NCBI GenBank assembly: GCA_029204225.1
Contig: CM055102.1
Location: forward strand, 5,013,520 to 5,077,519
Reading direction: 5' to 3'
Origin: Diphasiastrum complanatum
Taxonomy: Eukaryota > Streptophyta > Lycopodiopsida > Lycopodiales > Lycopodiaceae
Length of the DNA: 64,000 bases
Part shown: in pieces, positions 1 to 10,625 of the stretch
How positions within the stretch are numbered: the stretch's first letter is position 1
How the letters are laid out: each line of letters opens with the position of its first letter
Notes under the pieces: model-generated
The model's database searches: none
What the model was told of the DNA's origin: nothing
What the model saw: the letters and a program-made list of their open reading frames with translations, nothing else
Position numbers and translations under genes: made by a program

Positions 1-284
1 CAAATATGAATGCTCAGTTGCATTATTATGAAGAACCCTTCAAAATGACTGAATTGGAAGCACCGCAAATAGAACTGCTCATGAATATTTTGTCTTCAAT
101 ATTTCATTGGGAGAGTTCCTGAAGTTGGTGCCAAAAGTAAAAGAAGTATTAGCGCAAAAGTTTACTCAAGTTGAACCAGAAGTCCATCATGAGCCACTTT
201 TTTAGCTGGATTTGAAGAATCTAATGAAGTACTCCATGTCGGAGCAGCTTGGGAAAGTGAACAAAAAAATATCACTCTGCCAAT

Positions 285-645
285 ACAGCATAGACAATTT
301 TCTAATGAAACAGCTGTGATAGATGGCGGTTCGCGAGCTAACCTAATTTCTACAAAGCTATGTGCAAAATGGGGCCTTACAAAGATAAAATCTACGACTT
401 TTGCCATTAAGCTAACTGATCAAACGACAGTTCGTCCACGAGGAATGGTTGAAGATATACCTGTCAGAATTGCCTAAGTACAGTTCATCATTACTTTTGT
501 AGTAATGGACTTACCAGAAGCACCAAATGTCTACCGAGTCCTATTGGGATGCCCATGGTTACGAGTTGCGGAAGTGATTCATAACTGGGGTATCGGGAAG
601 ATCACTTTTGAAAATCATGAACGTGCAGTCAAGGTTGATCCTGCA
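285..645 (+). pseudogene. Retropepsin fragment of a Ty3/Gypsy (Athila-like) element
   Basis: Frame +1 reads AVIDGGSRANLIS near 313-351, the plant Gypsy form of the aspartic protease active site (D at 322-324 followed by GGS). About 70 residues later LLGCPWL matches the conserved ILGRPWL flap end. A retropepsin cleaves the Gag-Pol polyprotein in the particle. One in-frame TAA at 475-477 breaks it, and the upstream part of the polyprotein (1-284) also carries stops. Reverse transcriptase, RNase H and integrase are missing between this fragment and the accessory ORF downstream, so this is a deletion derivative. Family assignment as Gypsy is firm; the Athila label rests on the linked LTR family. 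Confidence 0.72.
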
Positions 646-837
646 ACTTGGACTATCAAACCAGTGGTCCAAAAAGAGGATGATGATTCATCGAACAATG
701 GATCATACTTGTGGCCGACTAGAGAAAAATTTTGGAGTTCATTATTATTCTCAAACTGATATTGTCAACTGAATGAAGCTCTTGCTACGATTGACTGTAT
801 AACAGGATATATGTGTCAACAAGATAATTAGTTAGAT

Positions 838-2511
838 TTGAGCGAGATTTCATTATTGGATCGAACCTTGGATACACCGATCACTTTTCCAGTGAATGTG
901 TTGAATGTAGCTTGGATATCAACGGAACCTATCCCAAATTTGATTAAAGATGAACTCATTCCTGTGAGTCATGCCTTGACTTATGATAATAATGCAGAAC
1001 TTACTGATGAGCAGATTCTAAATCATATGGATGCAACCAGATTTGGAGTACACAATATTCCTGATGAACCGACAATGAAACCACCAAAAACACTATATTA
1101 AAGGACGACAAGATCACAGGGTCAATGACGAAGAAACAAGCCAAGCAGCATGAAGCTAAATCTGAAGTTGAGAAGAAGATGACACAACAATTGGCTGATC
1201 GCCTAGAAGAGTATGTCAGCTCACTGTAGAATGCGCTCATAACCGCCCAAGAACAGGTGGACAAGGTTGTGCAGGATGCAAAGCAACAAGTGCAGCTACT
1301 CCATGGTCAACTGCAGATGGCCAAACAAGATCGCACACGTCTCCAAGGTGAATTGGATGTGACCACTCTTGAGCACGATGCGTATCTATAGATGCAAATA
1401 CCTAATCATCCGGTAACTCCGACGAAGATCACATATTTGTTTAAAAAGGTTGAAACCTACAAAGTGGCTCTTCAAGGATTCCAAGGCCGCTTTGACAGAT
1501 TCAAAGGTACAGCTTCAGCTGAGATGGCAAAGGCTAAGGCAACTATCAACACATATGAAAAAGCTGTAACTCAGGTGCTGGAAGCTGGGCCTCAAATTTC
1601 AATTCCGGTCATGCCACAATTTTTATCTCCACACCAAGCTGACGCACCTATGGATATAAGGTTGGATTTGGGCATGGACCAGGGTGGAGCCCTTGAAGTT
1701 GCAGAAGAACAGCCAGCTCCACAAGTAGTGCAACCAAGTCCATCTTCATCAAGGACCACATCATTGTTCAGAAGACCAATTAGCGTCGAGGACCAAATCT
1801 AGAGCTTTTTAGTGCAACATCCTCATGATTCCTTGCATGGTGGTTGGGTCCTTAAGTTTAAGACCTTTGAAATAGAGGTCGGCAAGGAATTGGATAAAAT
1901 ACCCGCATTGGGAGAGCAGCCTGCTTGGAGAGTTACAGCTTTTGAGAAAACTCTGGAATTCATCAAGAGTTATGTGGCCAACCCTCGTCAATTGCACGTA
2001 GATCCATATTACGTACCGATGTCATGCACCCATGGACAAAATTACTATCCATATGCCAAACTGGCCAATCATCCACCAACCTTTCAATTGGAAAATTTTA
2101 GTGGATTTCCACCAGGCACTACAAGCGTACCAGTAGGAGTATATACACTCTCCCGATCTGACAATGAGGCAATCGACACTTTTTGTGAAAGACTTGACTC
2201 TGTTGGCATCCGTGGAAACGAGATGGGATGATTGCCTTCCTCCTTTGGCATTTGATCCAAATAAGACAATGGCCTCGTAGAGCATCAAGGATCAACTGTC
2301 GGTGGCTCGACTATATTTCTGTGCCGCAATGATGGGAGGCTCCTGGAAATCTCGATTCTTATCCTGGACAACTTCAAAGTGGAATGCCGAAGCCCACCAT
2401 TGTTTTTTGCCGCACAATTTAGATTTCAACACTGCCCGACTCGATTTCATGGAGAACGTGCAATATCATTTAATAAAGATTCGACGTGAAGCAAATAAAA
2501 GCCCACAATAA
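838..2511 (+). pseudogene. Decayed accessory ORF between protease remnant and 3' LTR
   Basis: Open pieces at 838-1101, 1101-1389, 1392-1802, 1812-2231 and 2302-2511 join with small frame shifts and isolated stops into about 540 codons. The 1100-1390 part is rich in Lys, Glu, Gln and Ala with heptad-like spacing and looks coiled-coil; 1680-1800 is Pro/Ser/Gln rich; 1990-2230 contains Tyr/Pro-rich sequence. I do not recognise the product. It ends about 50 bp before a purine-rich tract and an LTR, the place of the extra (env-like) ORF in Athila-type Gypsy elements. That role is inference from position, not from a domain match. Confidence 0.5.
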
Positions 2512-2561
2512 CTGCATCTCGCAGGTGTCGTGAGACCGCCACCAGTTTTGGTGGGGAGTAT

Positions 2562-3203
2562 TGTTGGAGGGTTTGCGGATCCCAAAGCAACCCTAACCTT
2601 AGTTAATAAGTGAGAGGGATTTGGCACCCTGCATGTGTAAGTCCAACCTGATGATCACATGGCTATTTGATTAATTAGAAAGTCAATAAAAGGACCTTAG
2701 GCCTTTTTGCGGGACTTCTAATGTCGCAGGGCCTAAATGTCAAGTTAGTGAATAAAGTTGGGTTTTCCTCCAATTTGGACGGTTCCCACCCTCCTTTAAG
2801 TTTGAATAATAAGGGAGGCATAAATGGACCAATCGGATTTGGAGGCCAGGGTCCTCCTCTCTACTATAAATGGACCAACTCAAGTTCCTTCACATGTACA
2901 TATCTTCATTTCAATGAAGCAGATTGGTTCTCTTGTGAAATGGATTCATGAATGTCCTGTTTTTATACTTTTTATGAGAAAGGGAGAGAGAGAAAGAGTA
3001 AGTTATCTTCATTGTGGATCTAGTGTTAATGCTTAGGGTTAATGGATGTTAGAGTTAGATTTAAATTTCCATTCATGCTGAAATCTAAACTATACTATCG
3101 CTCTCATGGGAATGAATCTACGTGTGACAACTAACTTCATCTCCTCGATGCTAGATTGATTGGATCTTGGGTTGAGAATAGGCAAGAAAAGAAACCCACT
3201 ACA
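2562..3203 (+). repeat. 3' LTR of Athila-like Gypsy element
   Basis: It begins TGTTGGAGGGTTTGCGG directly after a purine tract (GGTGGGGAGTA, 2550-2560) and ends CCCACTACA, giving 642 bp with TG...CA ends. The same sequence occurs in inverse orientation as two pieces (3529-3773 and 7929-8325) that add up to 642 bp, which confirms both borders. The reverse copy carries a tRNA-Asp-type primer site just inside its 3' edge, supporting the Athila-like call. Confidence 0.75.
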
Positions 3204-3528
3204 GATGTTCAAGGACCAAAGGATCTTGAAAGAAAATCCGAACGCCAAAGGATATGGCAGATGTGACCAATTTTTGTTGTTTTTTTTATATCTCAGATCC
3301 AAATGGATCTTAAGATTGGTGATCTAAATAGCTTTTTATGTTCCACAATCAGATTAGATTTCAAACAAGCAAATCCACTCAAATCAAGCAAAATCACTCC
3401 CAAACTAACCCTAAATGCAAACTTAACACTATTCATGCCACGACAAGATGCCTAATGCAAGCTTACCATCCAACAAACATGTTGCAAACTGAAAAATTGG
3501 CATAGCTCCCTGGCAACGACGCCAAAAT
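3204..3528 (-). repeat. Leader of a minus-strand Athila-like element
   Basis: This 325-bp stretch separates the plus-strand LTR from the U5 part of the minus-strand LTR. Its right edge holds a primer binding site, so it is the start of the internal region of the minus element, cut off where the plus-strand LTR begins. No coding potential is seen. Confidence 0.55.
3507..3524 (-). promoter_or_regulatory. tRNA-Asp-type primer binding site
   Basis: The minus strand reads TGGCGTCGTTGCCAGGGA, two mismatches from the plant tRNA-Asp 3'-end complement typical of Athila-type Gypsy elements. It lies a few bases inside the end of the minus-strand LTR, the correct position for priming minus-strand DNA synthesis. 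Confidence 0.7.
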
Positions 3529-3773
3529 TGTAGTGGGTTTCTTTCCTTGCATATCCTCAACCCAAGATCTAATCAATCTAGCATCGAGGAGATGAAGTTA
3601 GTTGTCACGCGTAGATTCATTTCCATCAGAGCGATATTTCAACATGAATGGAAGATCCAAATATAACTCTAACATCCATTAATCCTAAGCATTAACACTA
3701 CATCCATTAACACTAGATCCACAATGAAGATAGCTTACTCTTTCTCTCTCATAAGAAATATAAAAACATGCAA
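3529..3773 (-). repeat. R/U5 half of an Athila-like LTR, interrupted by Copia A1
   Basis: It is the reverse complement of about 2957-3203. Its outer edge (TATAAAAACATGCAA) resumes at 7934 (GTACATTCATAAATCC), exactly where the plus-strand LTR reads on, so a Copia element entered this LTR. Short direct repeats TGCAA (3769-3773) and AGCAA (7929-7933) look like its degenerate 5-bp target duplication. Confidence 0.75.
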
Positions 3774-4044
3774 TCCCAATAACAATTAGATCCAACAATT
3801 AGCAAAACTCAATAAAAGCATGAGAGATGGAGGAAAAGTGATAGAGTGTGGCGACTTGGTTAAGCCAGAATACTCCATTTTTTGACTTTTTAATGTTATA
3901 AGTTTTGTTACTTAATGAAGTTTCTAATGGATGGTTCTACATGATCAGTTCTCATTGCTACATATGTATATTCATGGCATATGTGCCAACAATTATTTGT
4001 TTTACACGGCATGGCCATTTGTAAAGGCCAAGGCATCTGTCTTA

Positions 4045-4412
4045 GTTCTTTAAAGTGCCGAAGGTGCCCTAAAAGCTAAGGCACCCTATAAATCTTATCC
4101 TAAGGCCATTCGTAAGAGTGACCCACTTTTTGCATCATCACCAACGTTCACTTCAGCACTGGCTGACGTCGCACCATTTTTACGCTCACTCCATGCAGTT
4201 GCGCTAACAGATTGGACAAAGATTGCAGCCACCCACGATCTCCTACAAACAACACATCCACGCTTTACTTTCATATTCTGGACACCATTCATTAGAGGAT
4301 GATGATCAAATGATCAAGTGAGAGAAGAAGAGGATGATGATCAAATGATCAAGTGAGAGAAGAAGAGATTAAGAGAAGAGGTTTCATTCCTCATTATAGA
4401 CAAAATAAAGAG
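4045..4412 (+). repeat. 5' LTR remnant of Copia A1
   Basis: This block repeats at 7037-7417 in the 3' LTR, from TGCCGAAGGTGCCC to CATTCCTCATTA.AGACAAAATAA. The right copy has a 39-bp insertion near 7256. Similarity stops abruptly at both ends of the left copy, so its outer part and U5 have been lost or replaced. No primer binding site is visible between it and the gag remnant. Confidence 0.65.
4295..4364 (+). repeat. Perfect 35-bp tandem duplication in the LTR
   Basis: A 35-bp unit beginning GAGGATGATGATCAAATG occurs twice head to tail with no mismatch. The matching place in the 3' LTR (about 7314-7381) has the same doubled unit with several substitutions, so the duplication predates this insertion. 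Confidence 0.8.
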
Positions 4413-4588
4413 AATCACGATTTGTTTAATTGTTATGATAAGTATAATAGTTAAAAGGTAATACCGTGAAAGGTTCATTAGGTAGCTAGAAGCGGCCAGA
4501 ATTGACTCTTTCAAGAGTCATTACTATGTTGTTGCAGGAAGACATGCGAAGAAACGAAGCCTCAAGTTCCTAAGCTGATCCTCACGCC

Positions 4589-5407
4589 TTGTACATCAAC
4601 AAGAGCACGACAAAGCAGAAGAAGAAGAAAGACCCGAAGCAATCAAAGCCAAACCAGAAACCAGCTCAGCACAAGGAACAATCAAATCCGCAGACAAAGA
4701 AAAAGTCGTTCTGCAGATACTGCAAACAAAACAACCACGAAATTCAAGACTACCAAATACTTCAAGTGAAGAACAATAGCAAGGGACGGTCGAATCAAGT
4801 GGCAAATGCAGCCGCAGAAGCTCCACAGTCTATTCAAGAAACATATCATAATGCTTTCATGACCAACCATCAAGAAGCATCTGGGGACAGTTCTTGGTTC
4901 TTGGATTCCGGAGCCAGTCAGTACACGACTAGTCTAATTGGCTATTTTGAGTCCTATATGCCTTACAGTATCCAGAAATTCGTTCACCTTGGCGACAATA
5001 GCACACAAGCTATTAAAGGTGGAGGCATTGTAAGATTATGCTTTGCAAATGATCAATCTAAGCTACTCTCTAAAGTTCTGTATGTACCTAAGTTATCTAC
5101 AAATCTACTCTCTGTAAGCAGAATCACAGATTTAGGACACAGATTAGAATTCGAATGTGATCAATGTAAACTAGTTGATAGGACAAACAAGATCCTAGCA
5201 CTCCGAAAGAGACATGGGTACTTGTATAAATTAAGTCATTGCTTTTCTGCCTCTAGTCAGGCTCTCAGTACTTCAATTCATACAAATAAAGGTTTAATTT
5301 GGCATTATAGACTTGGTCATTTAAATTATGTTGTTGTACAACGAATGTCTAGACAATCTATTATCCTCGCGAAAAAGTCGAGTTACTTGTATGTCAAGAC
5401 TGTCTAG
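4589..5407 (+). pseudogene. Copia A1 gag C-terminus, protease and GAG-pre-integrase
   Basis: The frame shows a Lys-rich stretch, a degenerate zinc knuckle CRYCKQNNHEIQDY whose last Cys is Tyr, the protease site SWFLDSGAS near residue 107, and the GAG-pre-integrase signature WHYRLGHLN near residue 234. These regions package RNA, cleave the polyprotein and precede integrase. A one-base shift near 5370-5405 breaks the frame: the next frame continues with CQDCLVDKQTRKPF, the second half of the integrase zinc finger. Most of the upstream gag is missing. Confidence 0.8.
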
Positions 5408-6255
5408 TGGATAAACAAACTAGGAAACCATTTAAGTCAAGCCATCAGCATATTGCTAGAGGATTGCTAGATGTTGTACATTCAGATATTTGTGGCCCAA
5501 TGAAAAATCCTTCGCTGAAGGATGCCGAGAATTTTTTAACCTTTATTAACGAATTCTCCAAAAGACCGATGGTGTATTTCATAAAGAAGAAATGAAAAGC
5601 TTTCAATTGCTTCAGAATCTTCAAGGAGCGTGCAAAAAAGGAGACTGGAAGGACGATCAAGGCCCTAAGGTCAGACAACAGTGGAGAATACATCTCTGTC
5701 GAGTTTAAGGAGTATTGTCAAAGCCAAGGCATTGAGCAGCAATTCATCACTCTTTACAATCCTCAGTCTAATGGCTTAGCTGAGAGAAAGAACCGTACTT
5801 TGGTCGAATTTGCAAAGTGTATGTTATCGCATGCATCGTTGCCCAAGAGATTCTGGGCTGAAACTGTCTCCACTGCAGCTTACGTCCAGAACAGATGTTC
5901 AACCAAGGCCCTCTCAGACAAGACACCCCACGAGGTGTGGACAGGCTCTAAGCCTTCTTTGAAGAACCTAAGAGTGTTCGGGTGCATTGCCTATGTGCAA
6001 ATCCCAAAAGACGCAAGGAAGAAATTGGACTTCCAAGGTCTCAAGACCATCTTGATCGGATATTCTTTGTCTGATAACACCTACAAGCTGTACAATCCTA
6101 ATACCCATCAAATCTTGTATAGCCGGGATATAGTTTTTATCAAGGATCAATTCGTCAACCTCAAAGGCAAGGATATTGCTCAAAAAGAACCTACATCTCC
6201 TGCCATTGACACGACAGTCCGAGCTTCAAGCGTGTCTATTGTTGACCCACTTTGA
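5407..6255 (+). pseudogene. Copia A1 integrase with one nonsense codon
   Basis: The catalytic core is readable: VHSDICGPM (first Asp), LRSDNSGEY (second Asp) and GLAERKNRT (Glu) with normal spacing, followed by the conserved LRVFGCIAYV and YKLYNPNTHQI.YSRDIVF region. Integrase joins element cDNA to the chromosome. A single TGA at 5593-5595 interrupts the core and the frame is otherwise open to 6255. The same linker is shared with the Copia fragment at 27360. Confidence 0.82.
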
Positions 6256-6837
6256 GACAACGAATCAAATGAAGATGTTGCTGCTGCCCAGCAACAAGTC
6301 CCAGGAGCGTTTCATCAATCATCCCAGAAGATCAAGACGAGTTTGCACACAGCCCACAAGGTATACTCATGAGTCTGCTTGTCTCTTAATACAGCAACCG
6401 ACGACAGTCAAAGACGCACTCAGCCAACCAGACTCTAATCTCTTGATGAATTATAAATTAGCTCACTCACCAATGGATCCAGGCCTGCATCTATCAAAGG
6501 ACCAATGTCCCTAGACCAAGCAGGAAGAGGAACAGATGAGAGAATATTCGTATTGATCGATACTTGGATCTCTCATGTACGCAATGGTCTGTACAAGACC
6601 AGATATCTCTTTTGTTGTTAGCTCACTCAGCCAATACATGGCTAATCCTAGAATTACCCATTGGAAGGCTCTTATATGAGTCATGAGATATATTTGAGCT
6701 ACCATGGACCAGTGCATCTACTATGGAGATGTCAGCAACGACAATCTTTATCAGCTCAGTGGTTATTCTGATGCAAGCTGGAGAGGAGATGTAGAAAATC
6801 GTAAATCCACATTTCACGGATCCAGATTAAGGGGGGG
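6256..6837 (+). pseudogene. Copia A1 RT end and RNase H remnant
   Basis: After a linker (to about 6430) the reading jumps to the post-YVDD part of the Copia RT: SPMDPGLHLSKDQCP, LGSLMYAMVCTRPD and QLSGYSDASWRGD.ENRKST. The RT palm with YVDD is deleted, and RNase H is cut off at the RKST motif, directly before the purine tract (TTAAGGGGGGG, 6828-6837). Stops and shifts are frequent. Confidence 0.75.
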
Positions 6838-7928
6838 TGTTGGATTTACTCCTTCTACTCTCCTAAATCCCAATTTCAATTTGCCTCCATTCATGCTGCA
6901 TATTTACTAACGTTGTCACGTAGCCTGCATATTTACACGCAAATTCGCACAGACGAATAAAAGGCAAAAGAATCGCGAACACTATGTTTTTACACAAGTT
7001 ATGGTGATAGGCAAAAAGGAGACACTATCCTACAGAATGCCGAAGGTGCCCTAAAAGCTAAGGCACCATGTAAATCTTATCCTAAGGCCATTCATAAGAG
7101 TGACCTACTTTTTGCATCATCACCAACGTTCACTTCAGCATTGGCTGACGTCGCACCCCTTTATGCTCACTCCATGCAGTTGCGCTAACAGATTGGACAA
7201 CGATTGCAGCCACCCACGATCTCCTACAAACAACACATCCACTCTGTACTTTCACATCTACACACCTGTAATATTATGTATATATACATATTCTGGACAC
7301 CATTCATTAGAGTATATGATCAGATGATCAAGTGAGAGAAGAGGAGGATGATAATCAGATGATCAAGTGAGAGAAGAAGAGACTAAGAGAAGAGGTTTCA
7401 TTCCTCATTACAGACAAAATAAGCTTCGTAGGGCACGCGGTTTCGTCCGCTATTGTATTGTGCTCAGTCGCATTATTAACTTGTATACATGATATACTTA
7501 ATCTGATACAGCTCTTTGTTCAGCATTCAGATCTGTGTTAATATTGCTATGTGTGGTCTTCATTTTGTCTGATCTTTCTAGTTGCTCTTTCTAGTAATAG
7601 ACGATCAACTTTTAGTCTTGTCTTTCACGAATAATTCGTGACTAATTATCAGTCAAGCACAGTCTAGCTCTTCGCGAATCATTCGTAATAGATAATTTGT
7701 CTTGCAATTCACGACAAATTATTCATCTAGCGCTTCATCCAATAAATGTTTGGCTATGTAATCTAGAATGACTGTGATTTCTATCACTAAAATTCTCTTC
7801 ATTCTGATAGGCGTATTCATGGTTATGGAGAGAGTCGTTTAACTCATTCTGCCGCACACGAACATTTTGGTTTGAGTTTGTTTCTCATTCGTGTTCGTCA
7901 TTTATTCTCTCCCTCTCACTCTACAACA
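6838..7928 (+). repeat. 3' LTR of Copia A1
   Basis: It starts TGTTGGATTTACTCC right after the polypurine tract and ends CTCTACAACA, about 1.09 kb. The segment 7430-7560 (ACGCGGTTTCGTCCGCTATTGT and onward) recurs at 28565-28690 and, inverted, near 10500-10535, marking one Copia LTR lineage across the window. Confidence 0.65.
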
Positions 7929-8325
7929 AGCAAGTACATTCATAAATCCATTTCATAAGAGAACCAATCTGCTTTATTGAAATGAAGATATGTGCATGTG
8001 TAGGAACTCGAGTTGGTCCATTTTTATAGTAGAGAGGAGAACCCTGGACTCTGAATCCTATTGGTCCATTTCTGCCTCCCTAATTATTCAAATTTAAAAA
8101 AGAGTGAGAACCATCCAAATTGGAGGAAAACCCAACTTTATTCACTAACTTGACATTTAGGCCCTGCGACATTATAAGTCCCGCAAAAAGACCTAAAGTC
8201 CTTTTATTGACTTTCTAATTAATCAAATAACTATGTGATCATCAGGTTGGCCTTACACACACAGGGTGCCAAATCTCTCTCACTTATTAACTAGGGTTGC
8301 CTTGGGATTCGCAAACCCTCCAACA
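7929..8325 (-). repeat. U3 half of the interrupted Athila-like LTR
   Basis: It is the reverse complement of about 2562-2955, ending at CCTCCAACA (the TGTTGGAGG start on the minus strand). With 3529-3773 it rebuilds a full LTR matching the plus-strand copy at 2562-3203. Confidence 0.78.
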
Positions 8326-8432
8326 ACATCATACCTTTGCCTTCAAGTCATCATTTACCTTCAAGTCATCATTTATTTGACCTTCGTGTCTTCAAGTGAT
8401 GGCATTCGTTGAAACCGTTATATAAGCAGTTA

Positions 8433-8990
8433 TTATCCAGGGCGATATCTACCCATGAATAATCCCTTTGTATTTCTGCAGACATGAATTCGAATCAAAG
8501 CTTGGTGGCAAGAAACATTAAGTTTCTTCAGCTCCCTCTCAAAGGATGGTAGCTTTACGATTTCTAGACTTGTCCTTTGTCTCTCGTACATCCCTTTGTC
8601 TAGGGGCTTAGTAAAAATGTTAGCTACCATTTTTTTTGTTCCAATGAAGGTGGTTTTCAGTTCGTTTCTCTCGGCTAGGTCCCTTATCAAATAATATTTG
8701 ATTGCAATGTGTTTCGTCCTTGAATGAAACACGAGATTGTTCATCAAGTGTATGGCAGACGTATTGTCCATTTGCAGAATTAGAGGCTCACTGGTGGTTT
8801 CTCGCATTCCGTTAAGAAACTGTTTGAGCCATGTGATCTCATTGGCCATCTTGGTGGTTGTGACATATTCTGCTTCGTAGGATGACTTAGCGGTAATGGT
8901 CTGATTCTTATCGACCTAGAGAATGACTGCCTTTGCTACAATGGTGCATCCTCCCAAGACATTTTTAAGGTCGTCCTTGAGTGATGCCCA
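8433..8990 (-). pseudogene. Copia A2 RNase H C-terminal region
   Basis: The minus strand reads SDASWASLKDDLK, SYEAEYVTTTKMANE, the MDNTSAIHL and TKHIAIKYYLIRD motifs and the terminal KMVANIFTKPLDK, the normal order of Copia RNase H. It degrades the RNA of the RNA:DNA hybrid during replication. One stop lies before 8849. At its upstream side it runs straight into protease sequence near 8990, so integrase and reverse transcriptase are deleted from this copy. Confidence 0.8.
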
Positions 8991-9420
8991 ACTTGCATCA
9001 CTGTAATAGCTCGAGTGCTATTATCGCCAAGGTGAATATATCGTTTGGTACTATAACGTGTATAGGACTCAAAACAGCCGATATGGCTAGTCATATGTTG
9101 TGTGGCACCGAAGTCAAGAAACCAAGAATTGTCGTTGGATGCTTCTTGATGATTTGTCATGAAGGCATCATGATTCAACTTTTGAATAGGTCGTGGAGAT
9201 TCTGCAGCTGCGTTTGCCACTTGATTTGACTATTCTTTGCTACTATTCTTTGCCTGCAGTATCTGACAGTCTTGGATCTCGTGGTTGGTTCAGAATAGCT
9301 TATTCTTTGTCGGCTAATTCGACTGCTCATGATGATGTGTCGATCTCTGATCTTTCTTTGATGACTTTGGACCTTTCTTCTTCTGCTTAGTAGAGCCTTT
9401 GTTGGTGTATAGGACGTGAG
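8991..9420 (-). pseudogene. Copia A2 zinc-knuckle region and protease
   Basis: The frame 8936-9220 contains NSWFLDFGATQHMTSH, the Copia protease site with Ser of DSGA replaced by Phe, then YIHLGDNSTRAI. Upstream (9230-9420) a stop-ridden Lys/Ser-rich stretch with NHEIQDCQILQ corresponds to the knuckle region of A1. The DFGA change and the deletion that follows would leave no working enzyme. Confidence 0.75.
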
Positions 9421-9477
9421 AGTCTACAATCGAAGAACTACAGGCTTCGTTCCTTCGAGAGTCTTCTTGCAACAACA

Positions 9478-10017
9478 TTATGGGACTCTTGAAAGAGTCA
9501 GTTTAGGGTGTGTCATGATGATCATCACCCAGCTGTCATATGAGCTTGTCAAGCTTAATAGCAGTGTCATTATTGCGTCTTGATCGTCTATGACAAATCC
9601 GACAGCGGCCATTTGCTTCAACAGGTTCTTGAACTGGTTGAGATGATTCTGCAAGGAATCACCACTTGCCATCTTGAGAGAGTAAAATTTCTTCCTAAGA
9701 TATAGCTTGGAAGCTATATCTCGCACTTTGTATAACGTGCTCAAGATGTCCCAGACTTTCTTGGATGTCTGAGCTTTGGACACATGGCCGATTTGCATGT
9801 CTGAGATGTTGAGGATGATTAGCGTAAATGCCTTGCCATCCTTCAGCTTCCATCGGGAGATTGCAACGTCGTCGGCTTCGGGTCTAGCCTCTTCACCTGA
9901 AACAACGCCATACAATTCCTTAGCCAGTAGCACAGTTCTCATCTTAAATTTCCACATATGGTAATTGGCTCCATCAAGCTTGTCCAAAATAGGACTGGCT
10001 TTCCCTTGGAAATCCAT
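9478..10017 (-). CDS. Copia A2 Gag (UBN2-type), 179 codons
   Basis: The frame opens at an ATG at 10015-10017 and is uninterrupted. It has the UBN2/DUF4219 pattern: LDGANYHMWKFKMRTVL near residue 12, KAQTSKKVWDILSTLY near residue 82, LYLRKKFYSLKMASGDSLQNH near 105 and the ending TLSRV. Gag forms the cytoplasmic virus-like particle. It follows a primer binding site by about 215 bases, the usual leader length. It ends near 9478, where the frame is lost before the knuckle. It is a transposon gene, not a host gene. Confidence 0.8.
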   Translation of the reverse strand: MDFQGKASPILDKLDGANYHMWKFKMRTVLLAKELYGVVSGEEARPEADDVAISRWKLKDGKAFTLIILNISDMQIGHVSKAQTSKKVWDILSTLYKVRDIASKLYLRKKFYSLKMASGDSLQNHLNQFKNLLKQMAAVGFVIDDQDAIMTLLLSLTSSYDSWVMIIMTHPKLTLSRVP

Positions 10018-10232
10018 GCGGAAGATTAGTCTAGATGATTGTAGTAACTATCAGTGACTTAAGTATGAGGATCTAGTGTTAAATTACAGAACAAGAAAAG
10101 CAATCATCCTATCAACTAGTAGAATTAGGTTCTGTAGGAAGCTTATCAGGCTATAGAAATAGCTCTGATGTAAGAAAATCAGATGAACTCTGATGTTAAA
10201 GCTCTAAATAATCAAAGAATAGTAACCTATGT

Positions 10233-10244
10233 GCTCTGATACCA
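10233..10244 (-). promoter_or_regulatory. tRNA-iMet primer binding site of Copia A2
   Basis: The minus strand reads TGGTATCAGAGC, the standard plant Copia primer site complementary to initiator tRNA-Met, directly after an LTR end CTCGACA. Confidence 0.85.
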
Positions 10245-10625
10245 TGTCGAGGAATATGATTGGAGTTTTCTCGGTGCATGCACGATTGGTAACAATAGAC
10301 GAACACAATAATGAAATAAAGTTGCTAGATGTACAGTTGTAGCAGAAGCAAGATAAAACAATCAGACAAAGCAATCAGAAAGTCAGATAGAGGGTAGAAA
10401 GCATTGCAATTACTGACACAACCTAAATGCAGAATTAGACAGTGCTTTATTCAGATTAATTCTATTGAAATTCAAATCAGTAATGCAGGTGAGCACAAGA
10501 CAATAGTGGACGAAACTGCGTACTCACAAAGCTAACAACAAACTATAAAAGCTATGAGCTTATTACTGATAATCCGTCTGAAAAAGAGAATAAATGCGTG
10601 AAAGCATCTACTGTGTCTGTCTCAT
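10245..10625 (-). repeat. 5' LTR of Copia A2
   Basis: Bounded by the primer site on one side and by plus-strand RT sequence on the other. Its reverse complement aligns with 28440-28720, sharing ACAGACA.AGTAGATGCTTTC and the TTCGTCC.CTATTGT.TTGTGCTCACCTGCATTA core. The outer border is approximate because it abuts another Copia fragment. Confidence 0.65.

Larger units (their letters stand above)
3774..7928 (+). mobile_element. Ty1/Copia element A1, internally deleted
   Basis: Plus-strand Copia order is preserved: 5' region, zinc knuckle, protease, integrase, RT/RNase H remnants, purine tract, 3' LTR. It sits inside a minus-strand Athila-like LTR. The core of reverse transcriptase is missing, integrase carries one nonsense codon, and RNase H is truncated just before the purine tract, so it cannot be autonomous. 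A block at 4045-4412 is about 90 percent identical by eye to 7037-7417 in the 3' LTR and represents the surviving part of the 5' LTR. Confidence 0.75.

Noticed and set aside
2957-3775. Apparent fold-back (MITE-like) inverted repeat
   Set aside because: The arms are the R/U5 halves of two LTRs in opposite orientation, one followed by a primer site; not a MITE.
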